Origin: Paguma larvata
Lineage: Eukaryota; Chordata; Mammalia; Carnivora; Viverridae
Reading direction: 5' to 3'
Length of the DNA: 64,000 nucleotides
Assembly: GCA_030068075.1 (NCBI GenBank)
Contig: CM057826.1
Location: forward strand, 36,568,211 to 36,632,210
Below, one piece after another: positions 24,373-36,879 of this stretch. The notes under the pieces were generated by a model. The model saw only the letters and a program-made list of their open reading frames with translations, was not told the origin of the DNA and did no database searches. The stretch's first letter is position 1; each line of letters starts with the position of its first letter. The translations under genes were made by a program, and so were the position numbers.

Positions 24373-25217
24373 AATAATTTTGGAGAAAATGCTCTGTTCA
24401 GAACAGAATATCCCATATTAAGTATTAAATTTATGCACTTATATAAATTCACATAATTAGAAAAGCTCATGAGAATCTCCCATAGAATTTTCAATTAGAA
24501 ATTGAATTTTAGTCTAATATTAATTGATTCCCATTTTCTTCAGAAAAATAAATGGGTAGCAGTCGTACTCAATCCATCTTTCCAGGATTATTCTAGAACT
24601 ACTGGAAAACAGGTTGTCACTGGGCAACAATAGATTGTGCAGCCCTTACAACTGTAGGTAAAATTACATTGTCGCCTTGTTACGAGACCTAAAATCAATT
24701 ATAGAAAACACTTTTCCATGGATGAAAAGAAAGGACAAGGACTTTGTGGCAGGTTGGAAAATGCTGTTGAGATGCTTCTCAGAGCAGGCCTCAGAGTTTG
24801 AAATATGCAGGAGAGCAAGTGAGACTTTTTACCTTCAGCATTAGAACACATATTATTCACTCAAATTCCTAGGGACTCCCGTTGTTTGATGGACACTTTG
24901 GCCACCCAGAAAGAGTGTATTTCATGGTAGAGATTTCCAGCCTCCTTATTGGACATTCACAACTGCATTTCTAGGTGAAAACTATTGTTCTAAGGGCTTT
25001 ATGCTTTAAGGGTTTTGTAGCAGTTTAGTGAGAGGGATGGAGTACTGTTTTGAGAACAAAAGCAAAACAACAACAAAAACCCACAGGATTCAGGCAAATA
25101 AGAGACTTGGATAGTCAGGAATTCTTTACGGAGCTTAGGACTCTTAGAGAATGAGATGTCTGAGGGAGTCATGGACTCGAAACAGCCAAATACTCAGGGA
25201 CACAAAATGAACTCAGA
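24373..25217. other. Repeat-poor DNA with an RFX-like palindrome
   Basis: No gene is seen. An imperfect inverted repeat GTTGTCACTGGGCAAC (24613-24628) resembles the X-box half-sites (GTTNCC, then GGNAAC) bound by RFX factors, but one position departs from consensus. Function is unproven. Confidence 0.35.
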
Positions 25218-25478
25218 CATAACTCACTCTTCTTTTTCTTTTTTTTTTTTTTCACTTTTTTCTTTTTAATGTTTAACTTATTTTTGAGAGACAGAGTGTA
25301 AGTAGGGGAGGGGCACAGAGAGAGGGAGACAGAATCCAAAGCAGGCTTCGGGCTCTGAGCTGTCAGCACAGAGCCTGATGCGAGGCTTGAACCAAGAAAC
25401 CGTGAGATCCTGACCTGAGCTGAAGTCTGACGCCTAACCAACGGAGCCACCCAGGCGCCCCCATAACTCGCTCTTCTT
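25218..25478 (-). mobile_element. CAN SINE (feline type) with 17-base target duplication
   Basis: CATAACTCACTCTTCTT (25218-25234) and the same with one change (25462-25478) flank the element. It has a T-rich tail on the left and 'gagccacccaggcgccccc' on the right. Confidence 0.96.
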
Positions 25479-27188
25479 ATATCAGATATCAACAACCAAA
25501 GTTGTAATAGGCAAGGGTAAATATTGTTGCTCAATGTCAAACAGATGATAAGCTCAGAACCATTTTGAGTTAGGAACTGCACCCCCTGATTTGTTTGTTT
25601 TTATTGAGAGGCAACATTTGATCACAAAGAAATTACTTTAGGTAATATGGTGCTAATCTCATAGTCTTCCAGAGAATCCAGATAATATAAGAATGATTGA
25701 ATCACAAACTGGAACTTCCTAGAACTTATATGGGTTAGAATGTAGAGGTCGTTGTTTTATTCAGTTGCAAAAAGAGAAATTATTAGTAGCCAAGGATCCT
25801 TTTTCATTATTTTTTTCTTGCAGAAGAATTAGCTCTAGTGAGTTTAGGAGGCATTAAGCCCAGCCTCAGATATACTTGCTACACTATTAGCTCAAATTTT
25901 CCAACATCTGCTTTGCCTGGATTACACCATGAGAGACACCAGCAAGATGAACTGCACACTTTCCCCATCCGCATCTGAGAGGAACCCAGGTTCAACCTGG
26001 AAGAGGGCGGGGAGAGGAGAGAGGTAAATGAAGAAAAATGAGAAGGCACAGCTTGGCTGTGGAGAACTTCTGGGTGGCAAATATACAAATGGTTCTCTGA
26101 TTCTAACAAAGAGGGAAAATAAGCATTAAGATTCTCCCCAACTAGAAATATTAAACAGTAGAAGTTCAAAGGAGATGATAGCCTTTGGAGGTAGGAAAAG
26201 GAGATGAGAGTTAGAAAGTAGGAAAATAATGAAGAAAACATGAAGGTAAGAGTTCAAGTGGGAATTTATAATGAGAAGGTAAGAAAGAGAATACCTTTTA
26301 GAAATTGCCAAAAGAAATGAAAGGGTTATTTTGACATTATCCTGCATGTCATGCCATTTAAATTGTTTTTCTTGGTATTGAATTGGTATTTCTTCTGAAT
26401 GAAAACCAATGTAAAACAGACCACATGGTAGCTTATTTTTATCTGAGTTACGTTAAAGCCATTCTATTTATTCTTTCAAAACTATGCATTGACACTAATC
26501 ACTGAATACTGGGAATACGATGATAATGAATTCCTGTCCAAATATGACTTAATATCTAATGACACATTAACAAATTTGCTTTCAATTATCATTTGCAGAT
26601 CATGGCAACACAAATAGTGTAATTAGCCTGACAGTTATTATTTTCATTGTAAATTAATAAATTGCAACCCAATCTCCACACTATGAGATTTTTATTTATT
26701 ATGATGTTATTAGGACCTTAGAATCTTCTGGCAAGAGTACTTGCTAAGCTTTTCATGTAAGATATCGCATTTATAGGGAAACATATGACTTTATTATAGA
26801 AGTAGTACTATAGTAAGAGTACCATGTTTCATTTATTTACTATGAAGCAGTAATTCCAAATTACTTTAATCAAACAATCTCATTTAATAAAAATATAAAC
26901 ACAATGAATCTATACGGTGAATATTGTTACTGTACTCATTTCATACAGGAGAAATTATAGTTATGAATTTCACTTATTTTCCTAATGTTACTTAGTAACA
27001 CATTCACTATTCCCATCTCCAGCTCGGTCTGCCATATTTTCCCGCCCAGATCAAGTCTTAAATAACACTGTTTATGGACTTTCGAAGTGAGAACTTCAAT
27101 CGCATTGTTGATGGACCTTCAAAATCCTGGTGATATTCATATTTCCATAAGCAAGAAAAGGTTGCTAGGGAATTTCACACACGTGAAT
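25479..27188. other. Unassigned DNA
   Basis: No gene is seen. 26470-26560 ('tttattctttcaaaactatgcattgacac...actgggaatacgatgataatg') reads like the antisense 3' end of a LINE-2 copy, at low confidence. A minus-strand frame at 25879-26241 has no recognisable features. Confidence 0.4.
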
Positions 27189-27440
27189 CATTATCAAGAT
27201 ATTCTTTTTTTTTAAATTTTTTTAACATTTATTTAATTTTGAGAGACAGAGATAGAGTATGAGCAGGGGAAGGGCACAGAGAGAGGAAGATACAGAATCT
27301 GAAGCAGGCTCCAGGCTCTGAGCCGGCAGCACAGAGCCCGACACAGGGCTCGAACTCACAGACCGTGAGATCATGACCTGAGCTGAAGTTGGCCGCTTAA
27401 CCAACTGAGCCACCCAGGCGCCCCATCATCAAGATATTCT
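27189..27440 (-). mobile_element. CAN SINE (feline type), near consensus
   Basis: Target duplication CATTATCAAGATATTCT (27189-27205) and CATCATCAAGATATTCT (27424-27440). The body is close to the consensus implied by the other copies and keeps CpGs, so it is probably among the younger copies here. Confidence 0.96.
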
Positions 27441-27849
27441 AATACCCACATTGGCTTATGATCTTTAGGACAGTCTTCTTACTTGTGTTTGATAGCAAGT
27501 ACAATCTTTCATTTAAAAAGTGCAACGTAGCCTTTCAAATGCTTGACAGAGTAATTCAAAGTGCTTCATTAGTAATGATGACAACTGACATAGTTATGTA
27601 AGGAAAAGCTTCTGAAAGAAAGGGATATTTAAGCTGAAATGACTTGCCAGATGATGGGGGTTGGGGTGCAAGACAAAGTTTGAGGAACTATTTTACTGTT
27701 CGGAGTTACAGACTTCTCTCCATTTTGACAGTCGTGTTCCCAGCAACAACAGGTACGAATGTAAGGCCATTGCGTTATGTCCCAAGTTTACATTTAGAGA
27801 AGATCTGAATAGGCAACAAAGAATGGTCATGAAGGAGTCCTCTCGGTAA
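27441..27849. other. Unassigned DNA
   Basis: No gene or repeat was recognised with confidence. Confidence 0.4.
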
Positions 27850-28055
27850 TCCAGCCTGTGTTCAATGTCAGTTCTCCTATTAAGAGCTGCACTATTTTGG
27901 ATACAAATTGAATAACTTTTATAAATCCTGGTTTCCTGGTAATATGCCTATATCACAGAGCTGTTTTGGATTTAAGTGAATGATACATAGTATGATACAT
28001 AGTATCAGTATAGTGTGTATACAATAAATGTTCATTACATTAAATATTTGCTTTG
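27850..28055 (+). mobile_element. MIR SINE remnant
   Basis: Words in MIR order: 'tggtttcctggtaatatgcc', 'tcacagagctgttttggatttaagtgaatgata', and the LINE2-like end 'gtatacaataaatgttcatta'. It contains a short duplication of gatacatagtat. Confidence 0.6.
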
Positions 28056-30334
28056 GAACATCTATTTAAATAGGCAAATGCTTTAAATCAGGAAGATTCA
28101 TTCTTAAATTTTAACTTTTGCTGTTAAATAAAATAATTGTACTTATTTTATAAAATTGAGAATAAGAATAAATCAAATAAGATATAGGAGAAATTTTACA
28201 TGCAAAAACATAAAAATATACACATAACTTTAAATTATGTGTTATTTTCTTTGGTCTCTAATGATATGTTATGCATGTGTCTTGTTTCCTGAATTTCTTT
28301 GAGAGATAGGTCAGGCTCCTACTCTTCTTGGAGGTTGCCGATATGCCTAGCACATGGTAGCATGCAGAAGACATCCAAGAAGCAAATCCTTATAGCCTTC
28401 TGTGATTCTAGTAGCTAGGTGGTAGTTTTCTTTCCAAATTTGTTTGAGATTTTTGTATACTTTACATACTTACTGTAGGCTTTATGTACTTTATATGCTT
28501 ACTGCAAAATTACTTGTGCTTTAATTATAGTATCTGAAACACAGCATATTTCTTAAATAAATTTATATATTTGGAAAATAGATATAAGAAATATATGACA
28601 TATATATTTGAAATATATGACAATAAAGGGTACAAAGTAAGCATTAAAAAAGGATTTGCAATTATAATAATAAGCACTGTAACTTTGTTATAATTCATTA
28701 TCTTTTACCAGACGGGGACCATGTTTACCATGTAGCATTATCCAAGTACCTGACTGTAAAAATGATAGTTATAAACTGAGCATTCTGGATCCTAAACATA
28801 ACAAAGAAATATAAACTATATTCTTAATGCGATCATTAATTATTATTCAATATTTTTGTGGAAGATAGCAGATTCCTGTGGGAATGCGAAAACAGTGGAC
28901 CTAGGGGAGCGAGGCAGAGAAAAGGTTAAGAAATCACCTCAGATGGAAAATCATATAACATTAACTTCATGCATAATCACATGTGAGCAATGAACAGTAT
29001 TACAACCAATTTCAATTTATGGAATCAAAATCATGACTGGAGGTCATCTGTCTAATCCTTGAGAATAGCAGCTTTAAAACGAGAGATGTCTGGGTAATAA
29101 AATGCCCATTATCTGCTTCTACCCACAGGTAACCTGCTTTTACCCTTCGACCCACGAATCTGCCATGCTGAAATATCTGTGAGAGGGAACGCTTCTGAAA
29201 ATGACATATTAGTGCCAGTGAATCAGCACATCCAGCCGTGAGATGTCATTTCTGTATGTCCTGCATCCAGAGGCAATGTTCCCAGAAATGGTAATCAGTG
29301 GAGTGAAGGACAGGAAGTTTTCTCATTCGATAATTTTAGGGCAAGAGATGGAAATAGAATAAGAAGGAAGAACCACGCTTTAAATGTTGTAAGTCTCAAG
29401 AAATTTTTATGAGCGTCAATTTTTTTAATGCTCATATTTTAAAAATATTACAAGTTTCATCTCGCAGAATATAACTTCTGCCTCTCTCATGTGGAACATG
29501 AAAATCACATCTTTTATTACCAAGGAAGCATCTTAACTCTTTTCCCAAACCATTTCATTTAATAAGAAATTTCTTAACAGCTACTCTTAGAATTGTATTC
29601 ATATTCCATAAATGTTCTGATAGCCGATTTCATTTATAAATATTGATTTAGGCCTGATTTTGTCCTGAGACTTTCACTGACTACTATGCAATATACTGAT
29701 GAATAAGACAAGGCACTTTCTGTCTGAAAGTAGCAAATACAAAGTTGAATAGAAGAAAATTCACAACAGGGCAGTAATACAAGTGAGTTGTTCCTTAACG
29801 ATCCGAGCACCATAAATACTCTAAAAGTTTTCTTTCTCAGCTCAGTGCAGACTGGAGGGTGGATTAAATTCCCCAGCTAGTTTACAAATGTGCAGTTGGT
29901 TTTGTGCTATCGGGGCACAGTAACCACTAGGAGTTGAATCTCCCAGAGGAAAAGAATCTATGGTAACCTTTCTAAGTGATGATTCTAAAACTTTTGAACA
30001 CTTGAAGACTAGAAAGGGTCTTAATGTTGCCATTTGTTTTATAACCTGATACAATATTAACTTTTAAATAATGTCTGGAGTTTATCAGGCACAAAACTAA
30101 ATAAAATAAAATATCCTCCAACTCTAATCTTTCTCTGATTTTTCAACTTCTACACTTACTTGATTGTTTTACTTCCAGAAAAATCTTAACTATATGATAG
30201 TTAGCATCTACTCCACAAAGAATTGTTTATTTAGCAAATAATCCAGTTCAGAATTGTTTATTCCCTATCCAGTCTTCAACAAAATCTGCCAACCTAGGGA
30301 TATAGTAGGAATCATAAAAGACAAGTCAATGGAA
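28056..30334. other. Unassigned AT-rich DNA
   Basis: No gene is seen. 28290-28390 ('gatatgcctagcacatggtag') and 28706-28760 may be small LINE-2 fragments. 29060-29360 is more balanced in composition and free of recognisable repeats. Confidence 0.4.
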
Positions 30335-30560
30335 ATTGGAGTTAGACTTAAGATCAAATAACGACTTTGTCTTTTACCTTTTTTATGACATTGGGCCTCA
30401 TTTTCTTTATCTGGCAAACAGGGATCTTACTACCTCACTTACAAGAATATTTGTGAGGATTTGTGAGGATGCAATGAAGTATTTGTAAAATGCTTTACCC
30501 TTCCATCCCTCATACCAGGTTTTGGGCACCATTGTATACACATAGGAAACACTCAATCAT
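30335..30560 (+). mobile_element. MIR SINE remnant
   Basis: 'acattgggcctcattttctttatctggcaaacagggatcttactacctcacttacaa', then 'tgtgaggatgcaatgaa' follow the MIR core order. A 10-base unit (atttgtgagg) is tandemly duplicated near 30450. Confidence 0.75.
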
Positions 30561-32134
30561 ATTTTTCAAATATTTAGAAATACAAAGCAGCTACATAACT
30601 TAGGGGACTAATTGAAAAATAAAAATGCAAATTATCTTGTGCAAAAAAAAACTACTATTGAACTATGAAAAACTACTATTAACGGTGCTAAAATTTAAAG
30701 CCTTTTCTTTTTTCCACATGCTGTCTCTCAACTTGTCATAATATATATTGCTATTTAATGTAACTATAAGTAAAGACAAAATAAATTTAAAAGGATTATC
30801 ATGGATTTTATCTTTCGTCTTTATACTGTGCAATGCCAGTTTTAACTGCAAAGATAAGAACATTTAACTCCTGTACAGAATCACCAAAATCGCCCAATTT
30901 ATATTCCTTAGTTGTGTTTGTGTATGTCTTTCACTCTTACTAAAACAGTGAAAAAGCTAGTAGAAAAGAACTCATAGGTTTTATTTCACTTGACACATGC
31001 ACATTTCATCAAAGAGTAAGGAAGAACTGAAAGAAAGAGGAACTGTGTGTTCTCCTTTATTTCTAAGTATCATTTTCAACTTAAGTGTTGGCTAATATAG
31101 GAAAGTGATACAGATAAAAACAATGACGGGGTCCTTGATCATCTGGGTTTTTAGAAGGCCACTGCCGCCTTTCCATATACAAAGCAAGTTCTGGCTTGAA
31201 TAAGAGAAAGGGTGGTTTCTTGTCAGCACCCCCATTAACTCGGTGGAAGTGTGACACACTTAGCTTATATCCTGAGCCTAACTGAGCTCCCATACTCCTG
31301 GGTGCACTGGAATTCTATGCTTCTGGCATTGCAAATACTCTATGCAAATGACACAGCATGAAACGCAACAGACAAGTATAATGTGAGCATCTCCTCTGCT
31401 CAACTGCATATTCCATTGTCCCACTGAATTTCACTTACAATTCCAAACACAAGTTCAACAATTATATTATCAAAAATTTCAACACAGGGACAACATTAAA
31501 CCAAGCACAAGGTTCTTTTGAATGGTGAACGCTGTCTGACATAACAGGTCACAAGCTCATGAGGCTGACCTATGGAAGTATAAGAAAAGCTTTCCTGAGG
31601 CTACCATAAAAACCATTGCAATAAACACAAGGCTGTTAAGGAAAGGGAGAGCCTTTGAAGTAACCAAGATCACAAGAGGAATACACAATGTCAGAAAGTA
31701 CTCTATAAAATTGACTCGAACCAGAAGTTTCCCAACACCTACCCAATTACACCCTTTACCATCATTGTCACTTTATGAGTAAACACTCTTCTGCCCCTAT
31801 ATGTACATTACTCTCAGCTTTTTACTTTTTACCAAAAGATGAATTTTACTAATTACATTATGCCTTTCCCTAAACTGGCATAGGTAGGACAAGTCCTATA
31901 TTCATATTGATACTTTGAATTCTTATACTTACAAAGAGGCCAAGTTAATTCAGTCTCTTGAATAGGTAAAAGACAAAAGGTTTGTATTCCAGACATCAAT
32001 TTCAATGTTCTATATATGCTAAGTTGCCCATTGAAACTGTATCCATATATAGTTGTGGAATTTCCTACTATCTAGATGTATCCTTCCCTGAAATAGTGAG
32101 AAAAACACATGGATCACAATCTGATGCAGGTAAG
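30561..32134. other. Unassigned DNA
   Basis: No gene or repeat was recognised. Confidence 0.4.
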
Positions 32135-32211
32135 GAGAAAGAAGGAAGGAAGGAAGGAAGGAAGGAAGGAAGGAAGGAAGGAAGGAAGGAAGGAGGGGAG
32201 GGAGGGAGGAA
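32135..32211. repeat. (GAAG)n passing into (GGGA)n purine tract
   Basis: About 13 perfect GAAG units followed by a GGAGGGA run; all purines on the plus strand. The frames across it (repeated GRKE / LPSF) are artefacts. Confidence 0.96.
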
Positions 32212-32307
32212 GTGTATTTCAATGATTTTCTTTCCTTTACATTAGCATCTTGTAATGAGAAAGTTAAGTGAAACCCTAAATATTGCATTTATAGTTTCAC
32301 TGCATTT

Positions 32308-32347
32308 ATACATACATATATATATATATATTATGTCCTTTCTGTTT

Positions 32348-32403
<56 letters not shown>

Positions 32404-32436
32404 CACATATATATATATATATATATGTCCTTTCTG
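32308..32436. repeat. Compound (TA)n array with duplicated flank
   Basis: Several long TA blocks are separated by CATA/CACA. A 13-base segment TATGTCCTTTCTG occurs at 32332-32344 and again at 32424-32436, so the array between them looks like part of a local duplication plus expansion. Confidence 0.93.
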
Positions 32437-33401
32437 CTTGGGGTTGTATATATTTCTTAGGAAATGAGAGTAGGATGATTACTATCAGTTAAGTGAAAGA
32501 AAAAAAAATACTTATTTTAGTAATAAAATCACATTTTATTTTTGAACTGAGTTTACTACAAGGAACAAGATGGGCTTATAATTTAATACAATTAACATTA
32601 TTTTATTCTAAATAAATTTTTCAAGCATCCCCAAAATTAAGAAAAATCTGGAAATTTTTCCAAAGTTTTGAAGGCCCAAATATGCTTTAAAATAAAACTT
32701 TTTGATATAAATTAAATATCAGAACTCTCAAGCCATTAAAAACTCAATAATAAAGAACATAATTTTGGGCATATACTGTTTGTACATATTTGTATATGGG
32801 TTCGTATTGTAAATATAAAATAATCAATCTAGGTGTAGCTGTCTGCTTCAATACTTCCAGCTACAACTTTACCCCATTTGAAATAAATTGCACCTTAAAT
32901 TTGAAGGCAATTTTCAGTAGTTTGGTGTGCAGTACAGATTTCATCTTTGATATTTAGTAAGCCTGAGATCTTTCTAACTTGTGAAGTCTGCATGTCTGCA
33001 AACTAGGATGTCTGTGTTTGTGTTTATTACCTTTTTCATGCATGCCTTGAAATGACTAAATTACAGGTATTTTACATGTGTTTTGTGGTACAAGACAGAT
33101 ACAGTCCACTGGTATAATTTATCTTGAAACACCCTGTTTTACAAAATTACAGAAAAGCACTGCAATTTGCTCAATTTTTTATTTCTAAGACTATGATAAA
33201 ATCTTCAAAGCCCAGAAGATGTCTTCAGATAAGAACTTAGCCATGCAATAAACAATTTTCATCAAAGCTCCGGGTTTGGGGAAATAGAGTACAATTGTGG
33301 ATTTAAAATCTTGATAATGTTTCTTACTTATTATCTATTTTGTCTTTTGTATTTTGACCTAATTCAGCCACCAAAGGCATCAACTCTTATATAAGATTAG
33401 G
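32437..33401. other. Unassigned DNA, repeat-poor at 32830-33340
   Basis: No gene is seen. Confidence 0.4.
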
Positions 33402-33436
33402 TATACACACACATACACACACACACACACACACAG
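33402..33436. repeat. (CA)n microsatellite
   Basis: About 15 CA units with one TA interruption. Confidence 0.95.
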
Positions 33437-34854
33437 CAGTCCAAATCAGATTATCTACAATCAAGGTAATTGTAGAGAACAAAATTGTTCATCTGTACTG
33501 TGCAGCTGCCTTTTGGATTTAGCGTTTGATCCCAAGTGATTGCTGAAGTTACAACTATACAAGAGTTCTTCTCTAATCCAGTGGAACTTTTTTATTTTAT
33601 ATCACTTTTTAAAAACTTGCTTTGATTTCTTCACTTTTCTTAGCAGAATAATATCTGAATGTCCAAAAACTTATGGAAAATGTGTAAACCTTATGACATT
33701 TAAATAAAATGCAAGATAATTTGACACGGAAATAAGTCTTACTAATTTTCAGTGAACACTTAAAATACGTTTCCAGTTCAGTTTTAAATGTTGTCTTTTA
33801 ATCTCTATATGTTAGGAAAATTTTTGTATTTATGTGTGGTTAAATTATAGTGATTTTGAAATTTTAACATAAATATTTGACACTTCAGTAAAGACACAGA
33901 AATATTATAATTAGTTATAAAATGGGTTTTATATCAGTGTGGCTGAATGTTTAAAAATTTATACCCACTTTTTCTCTTATGTTGAGTGTATCTAATATTC
34001 TGAATAATCTATCAGGGTATCTAGTATGTATTAGTGTAGCCCAACTAGCTAAAGTTAAATTCTGCACTTTAATCCATTATTTCAAACATTTCTTAATGTA
34101 AAATTTTACTATTATTAAAAACATTTTTGATCTTTTTTTTAATAGAACTATTTGAGGGATAATCTAGCCTGTAGATATTAAAAAGGAGCAGTTTATAGAG
34201 GTTTTCTGCTTTATTCAGATATGTTGCCTCCATAGAGTACAGAGCCTCATTAGTAAATAATCCTTGAGAAATTGATATATTTTCCAAATTCGTAGTTTCA
34301 GCCTTGATTTCATATATATCACACAGTATAACAATTCCTTTATATCATTTATAAATCTTAAAAGTCATAAGAAAGGTATACATTATTTGTAATAAATTCA
34401 TAATAATTACTTATTTCATGAGGATAATATTCTATGTTACTCCCACTTTTAGCCCTGCACTCAGGCTCCTCCACCATTTGCATCCTCCGCTATGTCTGAA
34501 TGTAGCCCTTGAATTGGCCCACAGCATACATAGGGGTGGGTTCTCAGTTGCTGTAAACTATCCTCTCTCCCTCAGTGGTTCCCATGCTAGCATTTTACAT
34601 GCGTCTGTCCCAAACACTACCTCTGCCTTTCCATGGACAGTAAGTTTTTCTCACCATGGAAATACTAAGGAGTACTAGGAGCAATAGCTTAGTAGTGGTG
34701 GTAGTATGATACCAAAACTATAGGCATTCATTTTCTCGGTAAAATTATTTTTGTTCACTTAAAAAATCAGGGCCCCCAATATACAAATACAATCCAACCT
34801 ACAAGAGATAGAAGTCTAGATTTAGAGAAATGTTATTTTGAACAATTCATAATT
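33437..34854. other. Unassigned AT-rich DNA
   Basis: No gene is seen. The frame at 34418-34678 (86 codons) lies in a slightly less AT-rich part (34440-34670) but matches nothing known to me. Confidence 0.4.
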
Positions 34855-35050
34855 ACAATCATAATAACTAATTTTATTTTGAGCTTATTTTGTGATAGGC
34901 ATTGTCAGAGTATTCTGCATGTTCTATCCTTTTGAATCTTTTGATTTGTATGGCTAGGATTATTCTCATTTTTCATGTAATTAAAATAAAACTTATCTAA
35001 GTTTAGTATGTTTTTCAAATATAATATAGCTAGGAATTTTTGAGTTGGTA
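34855..35050 (-). mobile_element. MIR SINE remnant
   Basis: Antisense MIR order: 'ttattttgtgataggcattgtcagagtattctgcatg', 'tatggctaggattattctcatttttcatg'. Confidence 0.6.
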
Positions 35051-35460
35051 GTTCAGTATTCCAGTACAGGGTCACTCAACTTTAGAACCCATCCAGTGTT
35101 TTATGGCTAAAATATAATAGAGAGTCAAATATGTGTATTTCAACACACAACAAAGTCAGCCTTGAGAAACACCATTTCAGCAACAGATGCATCAAAAAAT
35201 GGTAGAAAATTCCAAAATTGCAAAATATGCACAGCTTCAATATGGGGATCAACTTAGTGTGACTAGAACCTTGAAGTAGATCTCAGGAAAGCAAACTTTT
35301 TGTCTCTTATTTATGCAAATGACTAAGCTAACTTGGCCTTGGTAGGTATAAGAATTCTAAATATCAGTGAATTAATAACAGTTGTGTTTCCTAATTTCAA
35401 TATGGAGAATGACATAGGATGATTAGTAAAACTCTTTCTAAATATAAACATTCAGTCTAT

Positions 35461-35785
35461 TGACTGGCCTTTTTATTTTATTTATTTTTTTTAATTTTTA
35501 ACATTTATTTTATTTTTGAGAGACAGAGAGACAGAGCATGAGCAGGGGAAGGGCAGAGAGAGAGGCAGACACAGAATCCGAAGCAGGCTCCAGGCTCTGA
35601 GCCGTCAGCACAGAGCCCGATGCGGTTAAATTCTGCCTATTGTCATGCAGTAAACTAAAGATCTGGAATTTGAACCTAGGCATATTGATACGATATTGAA
35701 CTCACAGACCTCGAGATCATGACCTGAGCCGAAGTCGGTCGCCCAACCGACTGAGCCACCCAAGCGCCCCTGACTGGCCTTTTTA
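35461..35785 (-). mobile_element. CAN SINE (feline type) carrying a foreign 69-base patch
   Basis: Target duplication TGACTGGCCTTTTTA at 35461-35475 and 35771-35785 shows both ends of the insertion are intact. The body is interrupted: after 'cagagcccgatgcg' the sequence leaves the SINE at 35625 and returns at about 35696 with 'gaactcacagacc'. Around six SINE bases expected at the junction (the 'gggctc' before GAACTC) are missing. The rest of the element is near consensus. Confidence 0.96.
35625..35693. repeat. Templated insertion copied from 36748-36816
   Basis: All 69 bases match the DNA at 36748-36816 except one (A at 35657, C at 36780), in the same orientation. The source is part of an old MIR. 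There is no poly(A), no target duplication around the patch itself and no transposon boundary. Confidence 0.9.
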
Positions 35786-36195
35786 AAACTACATGCAAAT
35801 GTTATAAAACAGCAGGGTAGGACTAGTCAAATATTATTACCAACAAACTGTGAAATGCACATTGATCAACAACAATATTACATACAGAAGTAAAAAATCA
35901 GGGGAAATATATGGAATTATTTCTGCCCTTAAGAATCTAATAATGTAGTAAAAAGATGATATACACATAAAAATATAATTAATAAAAATATTTGATGAAC
36001 TGATTTGTGTCAAGGAATCATATGACAATGGGAAAGAAATCCACAAGAGAAAGGAAGATGACTATTGAAACCTCATGGCAATGACAGTGGGGAAGCCAAA
36101 GTGGGGGCTTTGTAAAAGAAGAAGATGTAAATAAATAAAATGAAGTGTAATTAATTATTCTTTCTGAGTTTCTGTTACTTGGGACTGAGATCTTC
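35786..36195. other. Unassigned DNA
   Basis: No gene or repeat was recognised. Confidence 0.4.
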
Positions 36196-36575
36196 ATAAC
36201 ATTAGTTTCCTCGTGTTATTGACTGAAGCCCTTATGTGATGGCATTTAGAGGTGGGAGCTTTGGGAAGTAATCGGTTCGTGAGAGTGGAGCCCCCAAGAT
36301 GGGAGAGGAAAAGAGTTAGTTTTCCTCCCTCCTTCCTCTGTCTTCTCTCTGTCTCTCCCTTCCTCACTCCCTTCCTCTCTCCCTCTCTCTCTCCCTCTCT
36401 GTCATGTGAGGATGCAAAGAGAAGATGGCCGGAGAGAGAGAGCCTTTACCAAGAACTCAACTATTCTAGCCTCTTGATCTTGGGCTTCCAGGCTCTAAAA
36501 CTTTGAGAAAAAAATGTTTGTTGTTTAAGCTACCCTGTCTATGGTCTGTTATAGCAATCTGAACTAAGATACTTT
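36196..36575 (+). mobile_element. MaLR-type LTR (MST/MLT1-like) with CT-rich expansion
   Basis: Sense order of an ERVL-MaLR LTR: 'gactgaagcccttatgtgatggcatttagaggtgggagctttgggaagtaatcgg', 'tcatgtgaggatgcaaagagaagatgg', 'tcttgatcttgggcttccaggctctaaaactttgagaaa', 'gtttaagctaccctgtctatggtctgttatagcaatctgaactaagata'. The middle has been replaced or expanded by a CT-rich simple repeat (36320-36402). The 84-codon frame is an artefact. Confidence 0.88.
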
Positions 36576-36599
36576 GTCTGCCCTTACTTACAGAATTGA

Positions 36600-36816
36600 G
36601 CCTTAGTAAAGGCTAAATAGATGACGATTCTCATGCGAAGTAATTTACATGCGGTATCCCACTTGCCTGTTACAAAAACAAAAACATATCCGATAGTATG
36701 TACTATTATTACCTTATTTACAGATAGCAAAATTAAAGGTCAAAGAAGTTAAATTCTGCCTATTGTCATGCAGTAAACTCAAGATCTGGAATTTGAACCT
36801 AGGCATATTGATACGA
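36600..36816 (-). mobile_element. MIR SINE remnant (source of the 35625 patch)
   Basis: Antisense MIR order: 'gtatgtactattattaccttatttacagatagcaaaattaaaggtc', 'gaagttaaattctgcctattgtcatgcagtaaac', 'tggaatttgaacctaggcat'. Its last 69 bases are duplicated upstream inside a SINE. Confidence 0.85.
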
Positions 36817-36879
36817 GAGGTCATATACTCCTTCATTACATCATCCTCAAATACTGAGATACTGTTTAACGTGTGGTGT

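Noticed and set aside
31982..32467. Low-complexity proteins with GRKE and IYIY repeats
   Set aside because: They translate the GAAG and TA microsatellites.
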